Positions 56,956-64,000 of a stretch of DNA of 64,000 bases are shown here, one piece after another. Position 1 is the stretch's first letter. Every line of letters starts with the position of its first letter. The stretch is from Oceanospirillaceae bacterium. GTDB lineage: Bacteria > Pseudomonadota > Gammaproteobacteria > Pseudomonadales > Litoribrevibacteraceae. The notes beneath the pieces are model-generated. The model searched no databases. It was given only the letters and a program-made list of their open reading frames with translations, and had not been told where the DNA came from. The stretch is taken from positions 1 through 64,000 of the forward strand of contig JADFAD010000007.1 of assembly GCA_015665455.1 (NCBI GenBank). The letters run 5' to 3'. The position numbers were made by a program, and so were the translations under genes.

Positions 56956-58755
56956 ATGGCTGAATATAGAGCCCCTGTACGTGACATGCAGTTCCTTCTG
57001 AAGGATGTTTTTGAAGCAGATAAGCTTTGGGCAAGATTGCCTGGTGTTGCTGATGTTGTTGATCCTGAAACTGCGGATGCAATTTTAGAAGAAGCTTCAA
57101 AGATTGCTAATGAAGTACTTGCCCCTTTAAACCGCGAAGCGGATGAACAAGGTTCTAAGTGGGAAGATGGTAAAGTTACTCCTCCAGAAGGCTTTACAGA
57201 AGCGTATAAGACATATATTGAAGGCGGCTGGAACGGTCTAGGCGGAAATCCTGAGTTTGGTGGTATGGGAATGCCGAAAACACTTGTGGGTCAGTTCGAA
57301 GAAATGATCCAGGGTTCTAACATGTCGTTCGGTTTAGCTCCAATGCTGACTGCGGGTTCTTGTCTTTCAATTAATGCGCATGGTAGCCAAGAATTGAAAG
57401 AAAAGTATCTACCAAACATGTATTCAGGTGTTTGGTCTGGTGCAATGGATCTTACTGAGCCTCATTCAGGCACTGATTTGGGTATTATCCGTACTAAAGC
57501 AGAGCCAAATGCAGACGGTAGCTTCAACATCACAGGTACTAAGATCTTTATTACTTGGGGTGAGCATGACATGGCTGAGAACATCATTCATTTGGTGTTG
57601 GCAAAGCTTCCTGGTGCACCGAAGGGTCCTAAAGGTATCTCTTTATTCCTAGTTCCTAAGTTCCTAGTGAATGACGATGGTTCATTGGGCGAGCGTAATG
57701 ACTTCTCTTGTGGTTCTATTGAGAAGAAGATGGGTATTAAAGCATCTGCTACGTGTGTTATGAACTACGACGGCGCAAAAGGCTGGTTGGTTGGTGAAGA
57801 AAACCAAGGTCTTGCATGTATGTTTACTATGATGAACTACGAGCGTTTGGCTGTGGGTATTCAGGGTATTGGTGCTGCGGAAGCGTCTTACCAGAGCGCT
57901 GTTGAATACGCTCGTGATCGTCTGCAAAGCCGTTCACCTACGGGTGCTAAAAACCCAGATAAAGAAGCAGATCCAATCATTGTTCACCCTGACGTTCGTC
58001 GTATGTTGCTTACAATGAAAGCATACACTGAAGCGGGTCGTGCATTCTCTACATACACATCATCTTGGTTAGATCGAGCTAAGTTTACTGATGATGGAGA
58101 AGAGAAGAAGCTTTCACAGGCGATGGTTGCCTTATTGACGCCAGTAGCTAAAGCGTTCTTGACTGATAAAGCACTTGAGTCTGCGATTGCTGGTCAGCAG
58201 GTATTTGGTGGTCACGGCTTTATTCGTGAGTGGGGCCAAGAGCAGCACGTTCGTGATATTCGTATTACTCAGATTTATGAAGGAGCTAACGGCATTCAGG
58301 CGCTAGACCTTATGGGTCGTAAAGTTGTGATGAATGACGGCGCTTTCTACAAGATCTTTGCTGATGAGATCAAAGCATTTGTTGCTGAAAACGAAGCGGA
58401 TGCAGCGATGGCTGAATTCATTGAGCCATTAAAGTCTGCAGTTGCAAACCTAGATGACTTAACTGATTTTGTTGTGAATGCTTCTAAAGCAAATCCAAAT
58501 GAAGTGGGTTCAGCATCTGTTGAATATCTGCACGTATTTGGCTTCACTGCATATTCATATATGTGGGCTAAGATGGCTAAAGCATCTCTTGTTAAGATTG
58601 CAGAAGGCGATACGAGTGGTTTCTACGAAGCGAAACTGTCTACAGGTCGTTTCTTTAACAAGCGTTTGCTACCGACTTATGAAGGTCTAACTACTTCAGT
58701 TAAGAACGGTGCGGATGTATTGTTTGAATTGGACGAAGAAAGCTTTATTTTCTAA
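56956..58755 (+). CDS. Acyl-CoA dehydrogenase (long form), paralogue
   Basis: A 599-residue paralogue of the gene at 53994, similar from end to end (both begin with a PVRDM/PLRDM-type segment; ITGTKIFI and VFGGHGFI are shared). YEGANGIQALDLMGRKV near 440 marks the active-site region. It should share the beta-oxidation role with a different chain-length preference. It has no PsrA-like box, only an inverted repeat before the start. Confidence 0.93.
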   Translation: MAEYRAPVRDMQFLLKDVFEADKLWARLPGVADVVDPETADAILEEASKIANEVLAPLNREADEQGSKWEDGKVTPPEGFTEAYKTYIEGGWNGLGGNPEFGGMGMPKTLVGQFEEMIQGSNMSFGLAPMLTAGSCLSINAHGSQELKEKYLPNMYSGVWSGAMDLTEPHSGTDLGIIRTKAEPNADGSFNITGTKIFITWGEHDMAENIIHLVLAKLPGAPKGPKGISLFLVPKFLVNDDGSLGERNDFSCGSIEKKMGIKASATCVMNYDGAKGWLVGEENQGLACMFTMMNYERLAVGIQGIGAAEASYQSAVEYARDRLQSRSPTGAKNPDKEADPIIVHPDVRRMLLTMKAYTEAGRAFSTYTSSWLDRAKFTDDGEEKKLSQAMVALLTPVAKAFLTDKALESAIAGQQVFGGHGFIREWGQEQHVRDIRITQIYEGANGIQALDLMGRKVVMNDGAFYKIFADEIKAFVAENEADAAMAEFIEPLKSAVANLDDLTDFVVNASKANPNEVGSASVEYLHVFGFTAYSYMWAKMAKASLVKIAEGDTSGFYEAKLSTGRFFNKRLLPTYEGLTTSVKNGADVLFELDEESFIF

Positions 58756-58768
58756 TCCGATTTTGACG

Positions 58769-58806
58769 CACACAAAAAAGCTCGCTTAGGCGAGCTTTTT
58801 TGTGTG
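58769..58806. terminator. Bidirectional terminator between acyl-CoA dehydrogenase and endA
   Basis: A perfect 17-base inverted repeat, CACACAAAAAAGCTCGC (58769-58785) and its complement (58790-58806), with a four-base loop. The A and T tracts let it work for both convergent genes. Confidence 0.93.
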
Positions 58807-58853
58807 TTTTAACTTGTGTTGGTAAAGGTTTCAGGCTCTGTAACTAAGTCCGC

Positions 58854-59528
58854 TTAGCGAGTAACGGTGATATCTAGATCTTTCACCGCATGAGGGTTAT
58901 CAATAAACCTATTACGGCTTCCCTGAACTTTCTCAATAGCATTGTTTCTATCTATTTCAGCTTGATCTACAGGATCAAGTTCATTCCACTGTTTAAGCGT
59001 TTGAACATTACCAATGATAGGCAGGTTGTAAGCTTTGTTCATGTAAAAGATGATTCTGGCGATGTTGCCTTTGATGTCATCAGAGGGCTCAATGGCTTGA
59101 AACCCAGATTTGTATTCGCAGTTTAAATTTGGAAACTGATTATCTTGGTTGGGCAGCTCTGCGTATTTAGAGTTCCGGCGGTTTAATTCTACTCTGGGAG
59201 AGATAGGGTATATATTGTGAAGGTCGGATGCAGCGTATTTGTAGTCCGTGTTGGACTTTCTACAACGACTCTTGGTTCCGCAATCATACGTATCGATCAT
59301 CCAATGGGTATTATAAATATGACCCGCGACGATACGCCTTGTTTTCCCTTCAAAGGGTTGTTTGCAGAAAAATGATTTTCCACCGTTCGAATACAGCTCA
59401 TCCCAGAAAATATCTTTGGCCGCTTTTTTAGGGTCATCGATTTTGGTTTGCCCATCAGCAAGTACACTGTATGAAGCAAAGATACCTAGTGTCATAAGGG
59501 AGGCTGCTGCTATGCCTCTAGATCTCAT
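58854..59528 (-). CDS. endA: Periplasmic endonuclease I
   Basis: A 224-residue exported nuclease of the EndA/Vvn (deoxyribonuclease I) family. Signal peptide 1-24 ends SVLADG. Catalytic and metal segments: RRIVAGHIYNTHWMID, ASDLHNIYP, GNIARIIFYMNKAY and the NNAIEKVQGSRNRFIDNP end. Cysteines are consistent with disulfide bonds in the periplasm. It degrades DNA outside the cytoplasm. Monocistronic. Confidence 0.95.
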   Translation of the reverse strand: MRSRGIAAASLMTLGIFASYSVLADGQTKIDDPKKAAKDIFWDELYSNGGKSFFCKQPFEGKTRRIVAGHIYNTHWMIDTYDCGTKSRCRKSNTDYKYAASDLHNIYPISPRVELNRRNSKYAELPNQDNQFPNLNCEYKSGFQAIEPSDDIKGNIARIIFYMNKAYNLPIIGNVQTLKQWNELDPVDQAEIDRNNAIEKVQGSRNRFIDNPHAVKDLDITVTR

Positions 59529-59706
59529 CGGTTCAATCCCTACTTTCGTTTGTTATTTTTTTAGATTGAGAACAGTGTAACAGTCTTGGATGTAATTTAA
59601 AGATGTTAAAGTGAATAATTTGACAGTCTTATGGGATTATGTCATACGTTTGTTTGAATGTGACAAAATGTAATGATTTGGTATTAGAATAGGCGAATGG
59701 GAAATA

Positions 59707-59764
59707 TTCAAACTTGGAAAGAGCCTTCATTCGCGAACTTTAATGGCTTTTTTCCAAGTTTGAA
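59707..59764. repeat. Nested inverted repeat downstream of the DUF4442 gene
   Basis: TTCAAACTTGGAAA (59707-59720) and TTTCCAAGTTTGAA (59751-59764) are a perfect 14-base inverted repeat. Pairing continues inward, AGCC with GGCT (59722-59725, 59745-59748). The loop contains the perfect palindrome TTCGCGAA (59730-59737). It lies in the endA-DUF4442 gap with no clear T tract on the minus strand. The remainder of that gap, 59529-59706, shows nothing else. Confidence 0.6.
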
Positions 59765-59785
59765 CTGTAATGCGATTTTTTGGGG

Positions 59786-60271
59786 TTACTTACGCTTTTT
59801 AGGTACCCAAGCCCAAATCATTTCACAGGTTAGTGGTTCTTTGTTGTCTTCATCAGTCACCGTAATCTTTACGCTGATGTCACCTTTTTCATTGTTAATC
59901 ATGTTCTGACGTTGTTCTTCGGTTAACTCTGCTACCGCTTTTAGATCGCCTTTAGCACGACGTACGTAGTTTAAGTTCATCGACTTGATAAGAAGCAATT
60001 TATCGTCAGGGCAATTCATGCCGCATAGGTAACCCGTTGCTGATTCAGCAAGTAAGGCCATAGCTGCCGCATGGACACCTTTAATGTGGTTCTGTACTTT
60101 CTTTTTGTTTTTAACAATTAGGACGCTACGATCCTGATTTAACTCTTCGATCTGAATGTTTGAGGTTCCTGCAAAAGGGATAACTCGACCGAAGAACATA
60201 GTTAGAGTTCTGACTTTTAAAGGTGTTGGAAGTTTATTGATGTTTGAAACGATATTGAATAATTGGCTCAT
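59786..60271 (-). CDS. DUF4442 hotdog-fold thioesterase
   Basis: A 161-residue protein of the DUF4442 group of the PaaI/YiiD hotdog superfamily. The core has KKVQNHIKGVHAAAMALLAE (HIKGVHAAA is the family's helix with the conserved His-Asn/Gly region) and the basic C-terminal PKKRK. Such proteins hydrolyse acyl-CoA or act as editing thioesterases; the substrate is not known. Divergent from the LysR regulator at 60516, which may control it. Confidence 0.78.
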   Translation of the reverse strand: MSQLFNIVSNINKLPTPLKVRTLTMFFGRVIPFAGTSNIQIEELNQDRSVLIVKNKKKVQNHIKGVHAAAMALLAESATGYLCGMNCPDDKLLLIKSMNLNYVRRAKGDLKAVAELTEEQRQNMINNEKGDISVKITVTDEDNKEPLTCEMIWAWVPKKRK

Positions 60272-60515
60272 TGTTGGAAGCTCTCCCTTAGTTGTGATGG
60301 CATTTTATACTGAATTTGACGTACTTAAGAAGTTGATATGTCTATTACATTGAAAGAATTTGAATAAAACTCCATAAAATCAGTTGTTAAGTCTATAGTT
60401 AATGCATTAATAACAATTTCTGGCCAAAAAGTTGTGCTAAAGTATGCCTAAATATTCTTGAATAATGTCGGCAGATAATAACAGCAAGAGCCGAGACACT
60501 TTGGAACCCTAGAAG

Positions 60516-61427
60516 ATGGATCTCAATGATTTTCTGATTTTCACTCGAGTTGTGGACTGTGGCAGCCTAACAGCGGCAGGCCGTGAACTTAACATGCCTA
60601 AATCCACGATCAGTCGTAGAATTACGCAGCTTGAAGAGCGTCTCTCTGTTCGGTTGTTGGACCGAACGACAAGGCATCTTAAATTAACTGAAATTGGCAA
60701 ACGCTATTACGAGCACTGTCAGAGGATTCTGAAAGAGATTGAAGAGGCTGAGGCCAGTTTATCGGATCTACAGAAGAAGCCTCAAGGTCGACTGAATATA
60801 TCGACGCCAGTAGAGTTTGGTATGTATTACATGGGAGGTTTGGTTTCTTCTTTCATGGATGAATACAAAGATATTCAATGTCGAGTTGATTTATCTGGTC
60901 GGGCGACGGATTTACTGGAAAATGACATTGATATTGCTTTGAAAATTGGTGATTTGCCAGACTCTAACTTTGTAGCAACGCGTTTGGGCGTTTTATCTCG
61001 TGGTATTTATGCGAGCCCTGAATACATTGAAAAGAATGGCCCTATTGATACGCATGAACAATTGATGGAATCCAACTGTATTGTTATGCACCAGAGTCAA
61101 CACTTACCTTGGAACATCGTGAGCCCTGAAGGTGAGTCGGTTCAGGTTCGAGTTAAGGGCAGCATGGTTGCGAATAACATTACTTTCATTCGTGATGCTG
61201 TCATTGGTGGCTTGGGCATTGGTTTATTGCCTGTGGATATCAGTACCAAGGCGGTTCAAGACGGTCGTTTGGTCAGTGTTCTGGACTCTTATACGGTTCC
61301 TCCATCTACGTTGCATGCGGTGTATTTATCTCGACGTTATGTGCCGCCAAAGATCACTGCGTTCATTAATCACTTGAAAGAAAATCTCGCAATGGCAGCG
61401 TTTGAGGCAATTGAATCGACGTCTTAA
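60516..61427 (+). CDS. LysR-family transcriptional regulator
   Basis: A 303-residue regulator. The N-terminal winged helix is plain: DFLIFTRVVDCGSLTAAGRE, PKSTISRRITQLEERL, LLDRTTRHLKLTEIG. The effector domain follows from about 90. LysR proteins often regulate the divergent neighbour, here the DUF4442 gene across a 244-base gap. The inducer is unknown. Confidence 0.92.
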   Translation: MDLNDFLIFTRVVDCGSLTAAGRELNMPKSTISRRITQLEERLSVRLLDRTTRHLKLTEIGKRYYEHCQRILKEIEEAEASLSDLQKKPQGRLNISTPVEFGMYYMGGLVSSFMDEYKDIQCRVDLSGRATDLLENDIDIALKIGDLPDSNFVATRLGVLSRGIYASPEYIEKNGPIDTHEQLMESNCIVMHQSQHLPWNIVSPEGESVQVRVKGSMVANNITFIRDAVIGGLGIGLLPVDISTKAVQDGRLVSVLDSYTVPPSTLHAVYLSRRYVPPKITAFINHLKENLAMAAFEAIESTS

Positions 61428-61527
61428 TGTGATCTTTTATTGCTTTGTAACAAAATGTTTCAGTTTGTGGAACGATGAATTCGAAATAGAGATCTTTAAA
61501 AAAATCTGGTGCTGGCTATAGTAGTTA

Positions 61528-61658
61528 CTAGTCTGTTTCGCAGCGCACTTAGCGCTCGGTTGATAGGCTAGGCTATTCAATCCTTTTGTTAGGCAGTACC
61601 AGACACGGAACATGTCTGTCGTTGTTGGCCCTAAACGGTAAGTTTAGGGCTTTTTTTT
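61528..61658 (+). ncRNA. Candidate small RNA between the LysR gene and hemH
   Basis: TATAGT at 61517-61522 predicts a start near 61528, though a -35 match is poor. The 3' end is a strong terminator: GCCCTAAAC (61628-61636) and GTTTAGGGC (61642-61650), then eight T residues. Between them lie further hairpins: AGCGC/GCGCT around ACTTA (61542-61556 region) and AGACA/TGTCT (61601-61618 region). No protein gene fits. A transcript of about 130 bases with several stems is typical of trans-acting sRNAs. Family not recognised. Confidence 0.45.
61628..61658 (+). terminator. Terminator before hemH
   Basis: A perfect nine-base stem (61628-61636 with 61642-61650), five-base loop and eight T residues. It lies 200 bases after the LysR stop, too far to be its usual terminator. 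Confidence 0.9.
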
Positions 61659-61846
61659 GCCTGAATTCTAGTCATTACGAGTACACTCCCTTCAATTTCC
61701 TAATTGTCTGATGTTTATTTTATTGATCAAAGCGAGTTTACCTTGCGATTAGATCGTATTTCTTAACATTAAGACTGCGTTGAAAAATATTATCGGTTAA
61801 TATTTGCGAATTGTTTTGGTGTGTTAGAGAAGGGAGTTGTGTTGTT

Positions 61847-62824
61847 ATGACTAAAAAAGTGGGTGTGTTATTGGTTAACTTGGGAACACCTGAGCATCCA
61901 ACGCCAAGTGCAGTAAGAAAATTTCTATCTGAATTTTTATCCGATCGACGAGTTGTTGATATTCCTAGGTTGATTTGGATGGTTATCTTGCACGGGATTG
62001 TACTCAGAGTTCGTCCCGCTAAGGTGGCTAAGTTATACCAAAGCATTTGGTTCAAAGATGGCTCTCCTTTGCTGCATTACAGTCGATTGCAGCAAAAATC
62101 GCTTTCAGAAGTGTTAGCTGAGCAGGATATACCCGTTGAGCTTGCAATGACCTATGGGCAACCTTCGATGTCTGTAGCTGGAAAGTCCTTAGCTGCTCAA
62201 GGCGTCGAACATATCATTGTGCTGCCTTTGTACCCGCAGAACTCAAAAACTTCCACTGGAGCCGCTTTTGATAGCTTGGCAAGGGGCTTATCCAATTGCC
62301 CTCATGTGCCAGGCATAACTTGGATCAGTGATTATTATAATCATCCTGGCTTTATTGATGCATTGGCTTCTTCTATTTCTGATTATTGGGAGGAGTTTGG
62401 TCGAGGTGATAAACTCTTGATGTCCTTCCATGGCGTTCCGGCTAGATTAGAAGGTTTGGGGGACCCTTATGCAAGACAATGCAGAACTACAGCAGCTTTG
62501 GTTGCAGAGAAGTTGAGCTTGAAGGACGGGGAGTGGATTGCTGCATTTCAGTCCCGTTTTGGTAGAGAGGAATGGGTTAAGCCTTATACAGATAAAACCT
62601 TAGAGACTTGGGGTGAGAAGGAGTTTGGTCGGGTTGATGTTGTAGCACCAAGTTTTTCTGTTGATTGTTTAGAAACATTAGAAGAAATTCAAATTCAAAA
62701 TAAGGAGGCCTATATTGGTGCGGGTGGACGGGAATATCACTATATTCCTGCATTGAATGCTAGTGAAAAGCATATTCAATTTATGAAAACATTAATTATG
62801 CAATATAAGCCAGAGTTTCATTAG
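61847..62824 (+). CDS. hemH: Ferrochelatase
   Basis: Inserts iron into protoporphyrin IX, the last step of heme synthesis. VNLGTPEHPTPSAVRKFL at the N-terminus; the catalytic His in SFHGVPARLEGLGDPY near 195; QSRFGREEWVKPYTD; and VVAPSFSVDCLETLEEI with the conserved Glu near 265. About 325 residues from the ATG at 61847, which follows GGGAG. An upstream in-frame start at 61811 is less likely. Confidence 0.97.
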   Translation: MTKKVGVLLVNLGTPEHPTPSAVRKFLSEFLSDRRVVDIPRLIWMVILHGIVLRVRPAKVAKLYQSIWFKDGSPLLHYSRLQQKSLSEVLAEQDIPVELAMTYGQPSMSVAGKSLAAQGVEHIIVLPLYPQNSKTSTGAAFDSLARGLSNCPHVPGITWISDYYNHPGFIDALASSISDYWEEFGRGDKLLMSFHGVPARLEGLGDPYARQCRTTAALVAEKLSLKDGEWIAAFQSRFGREEWVKPYTDKTLETWGEKEFGRVDVVAPSFSVDCLETLEEIQIQNKEAYIGAGGREYHYIPALNASEKHIQFMKTLIMQYKPEFH

Positions 62825-62860
62825 ATGTTTTTAATGATCGTTGCTTGAATGTTGAGTTGT

Positions 62861-63604
62861 ATGAAGCTGGTTTGGTGTTCGTTTTTTTTGGCTTTCTGTT
62901 TTTCAGAGTCTCTTCTGGCTTCAAGCAATGTTGATAAGTGGACCTTGATTGGTACTGGCTATAAGCCGGGTACAGATCAAGTGTTGTTTTATGAATACAG
63001 TGAGTTTGAGCTCGACAGTTTAGGCTTCATAATTCAACGACGGGTGGAATACCGATTGCCAGATGGTTCGTTGAAAAGCGTTAAAGTCGTTGATTATGAT
63101 GCTGAGCCCGCATGGACGCCCAGTTTTACCTATGAAGATTATCAGCTTAATTCAACCGTAGGCGTGCTTCATGATGGTAATGACGCGAAGTTATTTAGAC
63201 GTTTAGATGATTCCCTACAAGAGCAAGGTATTGAGCTTATTTATGAAAATACTGTTATTGATGCGGGGTTTGATGCTTATATTCAATTCGTTTGGCCCAG
63301 ATTGCTGAACAATGAAGTGGTGGCTTTTGATGTTTTATCGCCATTAAAATTTAGCCGATATGCGTTTGAATTGAAGATGAAAGAGCCGTCTGAGAACCTT
63401 TGTTTTATTGAAATGAGTTTAGACTGGTGGCCTATTAGTTTGTTTATTGATCCGGTTCAGCTCACGTACGATTGTGCAACAAAGAAGTTGCTTCGCTATC
63501 AGGGTTTAACGAACTTGAGAGATTCAGACAATAATCAATACAGGGCGGATATTCATTATCAATGGTTAAAAGAATATCCGCCCTTTAGACTTCCAAGAAA
63601 CTGA
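62861..63604 (+). CDS. Exported protein of unknown function
   Basis: About 247 residues. The N-terminus is a signal peptide with cleavage near LLASSN. The mature part is rich in aromatic and acidic residues with alternating beta-strand pattern (VLFYEYSEFEL, RRVEYRLPDG, YRADIHYQWL). It has no motif I recognise. An ATG at 62849 is an alternative start. It follows hemH by 36 bases and may be cotranscribed. Confidence 0.65.
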   Translation: MKLVWCSFFLAFCFSESLLASSNVDKWTLIGTGYKPGTDQVLFYEYSEFELDSLGFIIQRRVEYRLPDGSLKSVKVVDYDAEPAWTPSFTYEDYQLNSTVGVLHDGNDAKLFRRLDDSLQEQGIELIYENTVIDAGFDAYIQFVWPRLLNNEVVAFDVLSPLKFSRYAFELKMKEPSENLCFIEMSLDWWPISLFIDPVQLTYDCATKKLLRYQGLTNLRDSDNNQYRADIHYQWLKEYPPFRLPRN

Positions 63605-63609
63605 TGCAG

Positions 63610-63849
63610 CTAAACGCCGTCTAAGATTGCAAAAGTAAGAAATAATGATGCAAACCCTAATGCTATAACAGAGCCTAGAGTAGGAACGGTCATCATTGCT
63701 CCGGCAGTGCAAAGCCATAATGCTCTGACCCTACTCTCTCTTTTACGTCGGATGATTACGCGTCTATTTCCGAATGCAACAGGCTCCCATTCGGCATCTA
63801 AAAGGTAGTTTCTTATCATGTAAGTCAACATTAGAATTGATTTACTCAT
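63610..63849 (-). CDS. Small membrane protein of unknown function
   Basis: A 79-residue protein. A basic middle (RRVIIRRKRESRVR) precedes two hydrophobic stretches (about 43-58 and 60-78) that would form a hairpin or a long anchor. Its stop is five bases from the convergent exported-protein gene. Not recognised. Positions 63850-64000 hold no feature I can support. Confidence 0.45.
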   Translation of the reverse strand: MSKSILMLTYMIRNYLLDAEWEPVAFGNRRVIIRRKRESRVRALWLCTAGAMMTVPTLGSVIALGFASLFLTFAILDGV

Positions 63850-64000
63850 GGTAGCACCTAGCCAAAATCTATAGTTTTGTATGCGGTTTGGTGTGGCTGA
63901 TAATGTTAATGATTTTCAATTGCCAGCTTATAAAATCTAGTCGTGTATTTTGACTCGTGCTATGTTGTGGATATGTTTGCGGTAAAACTTAAAGATAAAG

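Noticed and set aside
61540-61610. Possible tRNA gene
   Set aside because: Stems are present but there is no cloverleaf, no T-loop consensus and no CCA end in the right place.
61528-61658. RsmY/RsmZ/CsrB-type sRNA
   Set aside because: Those carry many GGA loops. Only one GGA triplet in a loop is seen here.
1-64000. Prophage, insertion sequence, CRISPR or genomic island
   Set aside because: No transposase, integrase, repeat array or flanking direct repeats were seen; gene order is that of conserved core genome throughout.

Overview
The window is a contiguous, gene-dense chromosomal segment of a gammaproteobacterium, most like the marine Oceanospirillales (Bermanella, Oleispira, Marinomonas or Neptunomonas type). 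The evidence is gene order and family assignment: rplM-rpsI-petABC-sspAB, rsmI-rnpB-mraZ leading into the division/cell-wall cluster, lpxC-M23 peptidase-secA-argJ, a MutT/ThiE-type fusion, yacG-coaE, and a bioBFHCD operon. The genus is a guess. Base composition is moderate with many TTA/TTG leucine codons. I saw no insertion sequence, prophage, CRISPR array, tRNA or rRNA, and no sign of an acquired island; this is core genome.

Layout. 0.1-3.4 kb: an exported glutaredoxin-like protein, leuA, a probable divergent DNA polymerase III psi subunit and rimI. 3.4-3.9 kb: a gap holding a candidate small RNA with a strong terminator. 3.9-7.1 kb: prfC, a TatD-family hydrolase and an unknown exported protein. 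7.2-12.1 kb: ribosomal proteins L13/S9, the cytochrome bc1 complex (petABC) and sspAB. 12.1-16.3 kb: dolP, diaA, yraN and lpoA on the minus strand, divergent from rsmI. 16.3-16.7 kb: RNase P RNA. 16.9-33.9 kb: the complete mra/dcw cluster mraZ-rsmH-ftsL-ftsI-murE-murF-mraY-murD-ftsW-murG-murC-ddlB-ftsQ-ftsA-ftsZ, preceded by a clear promoter and MraZ boxes. 34-40.2 kb: lpxC, a LytM-type peptidase gene, secA and argJ. 40.3-47.7 kb: a DUF898 membrane protein paired with an M48 peptidase, the MutT fusion, yacG, coaE, an OtsA-like protein whose active site has decayed, srkA and comF. 47.7-52.4 kb: the biotin operon behind a BirA-like operator. 52.5-53.7 kb: a FlgC-like orphan and a SprA-related protein. 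53.8-58.8 kb: two paralogous long acyl-CoA dehydrogenases flanking a UbiA prenyltransferase; the first sits behind three PsrA-like boxes. 58.8-64 kb: endonuclease I, a DUF4442 thioesterase, a LysR regulator, a candidate small RNA, hemH and two unknown genes.

How it fits together: the central 22 kb builds lipid II and the divisome and couples them to outer-membrane synthesis (lpxC), protein export (secA) and peptidoglycan remodelling (M23 gene, lpoA). The less ordinary signals are mostly in intergenic DNA: an inverted repeat enclosing the petABC promoter, a secA leader with mutually exclusive hairpins and no secM gene, two candidate sRNAs, a nested hairpin beside the DUF4442 gene and triple PsrA-like boxes. 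Among proteins, the OtsA-like pseudoenzyme and the divergent psi subunit deserve most attention. I do not see an obviously new multigene system.
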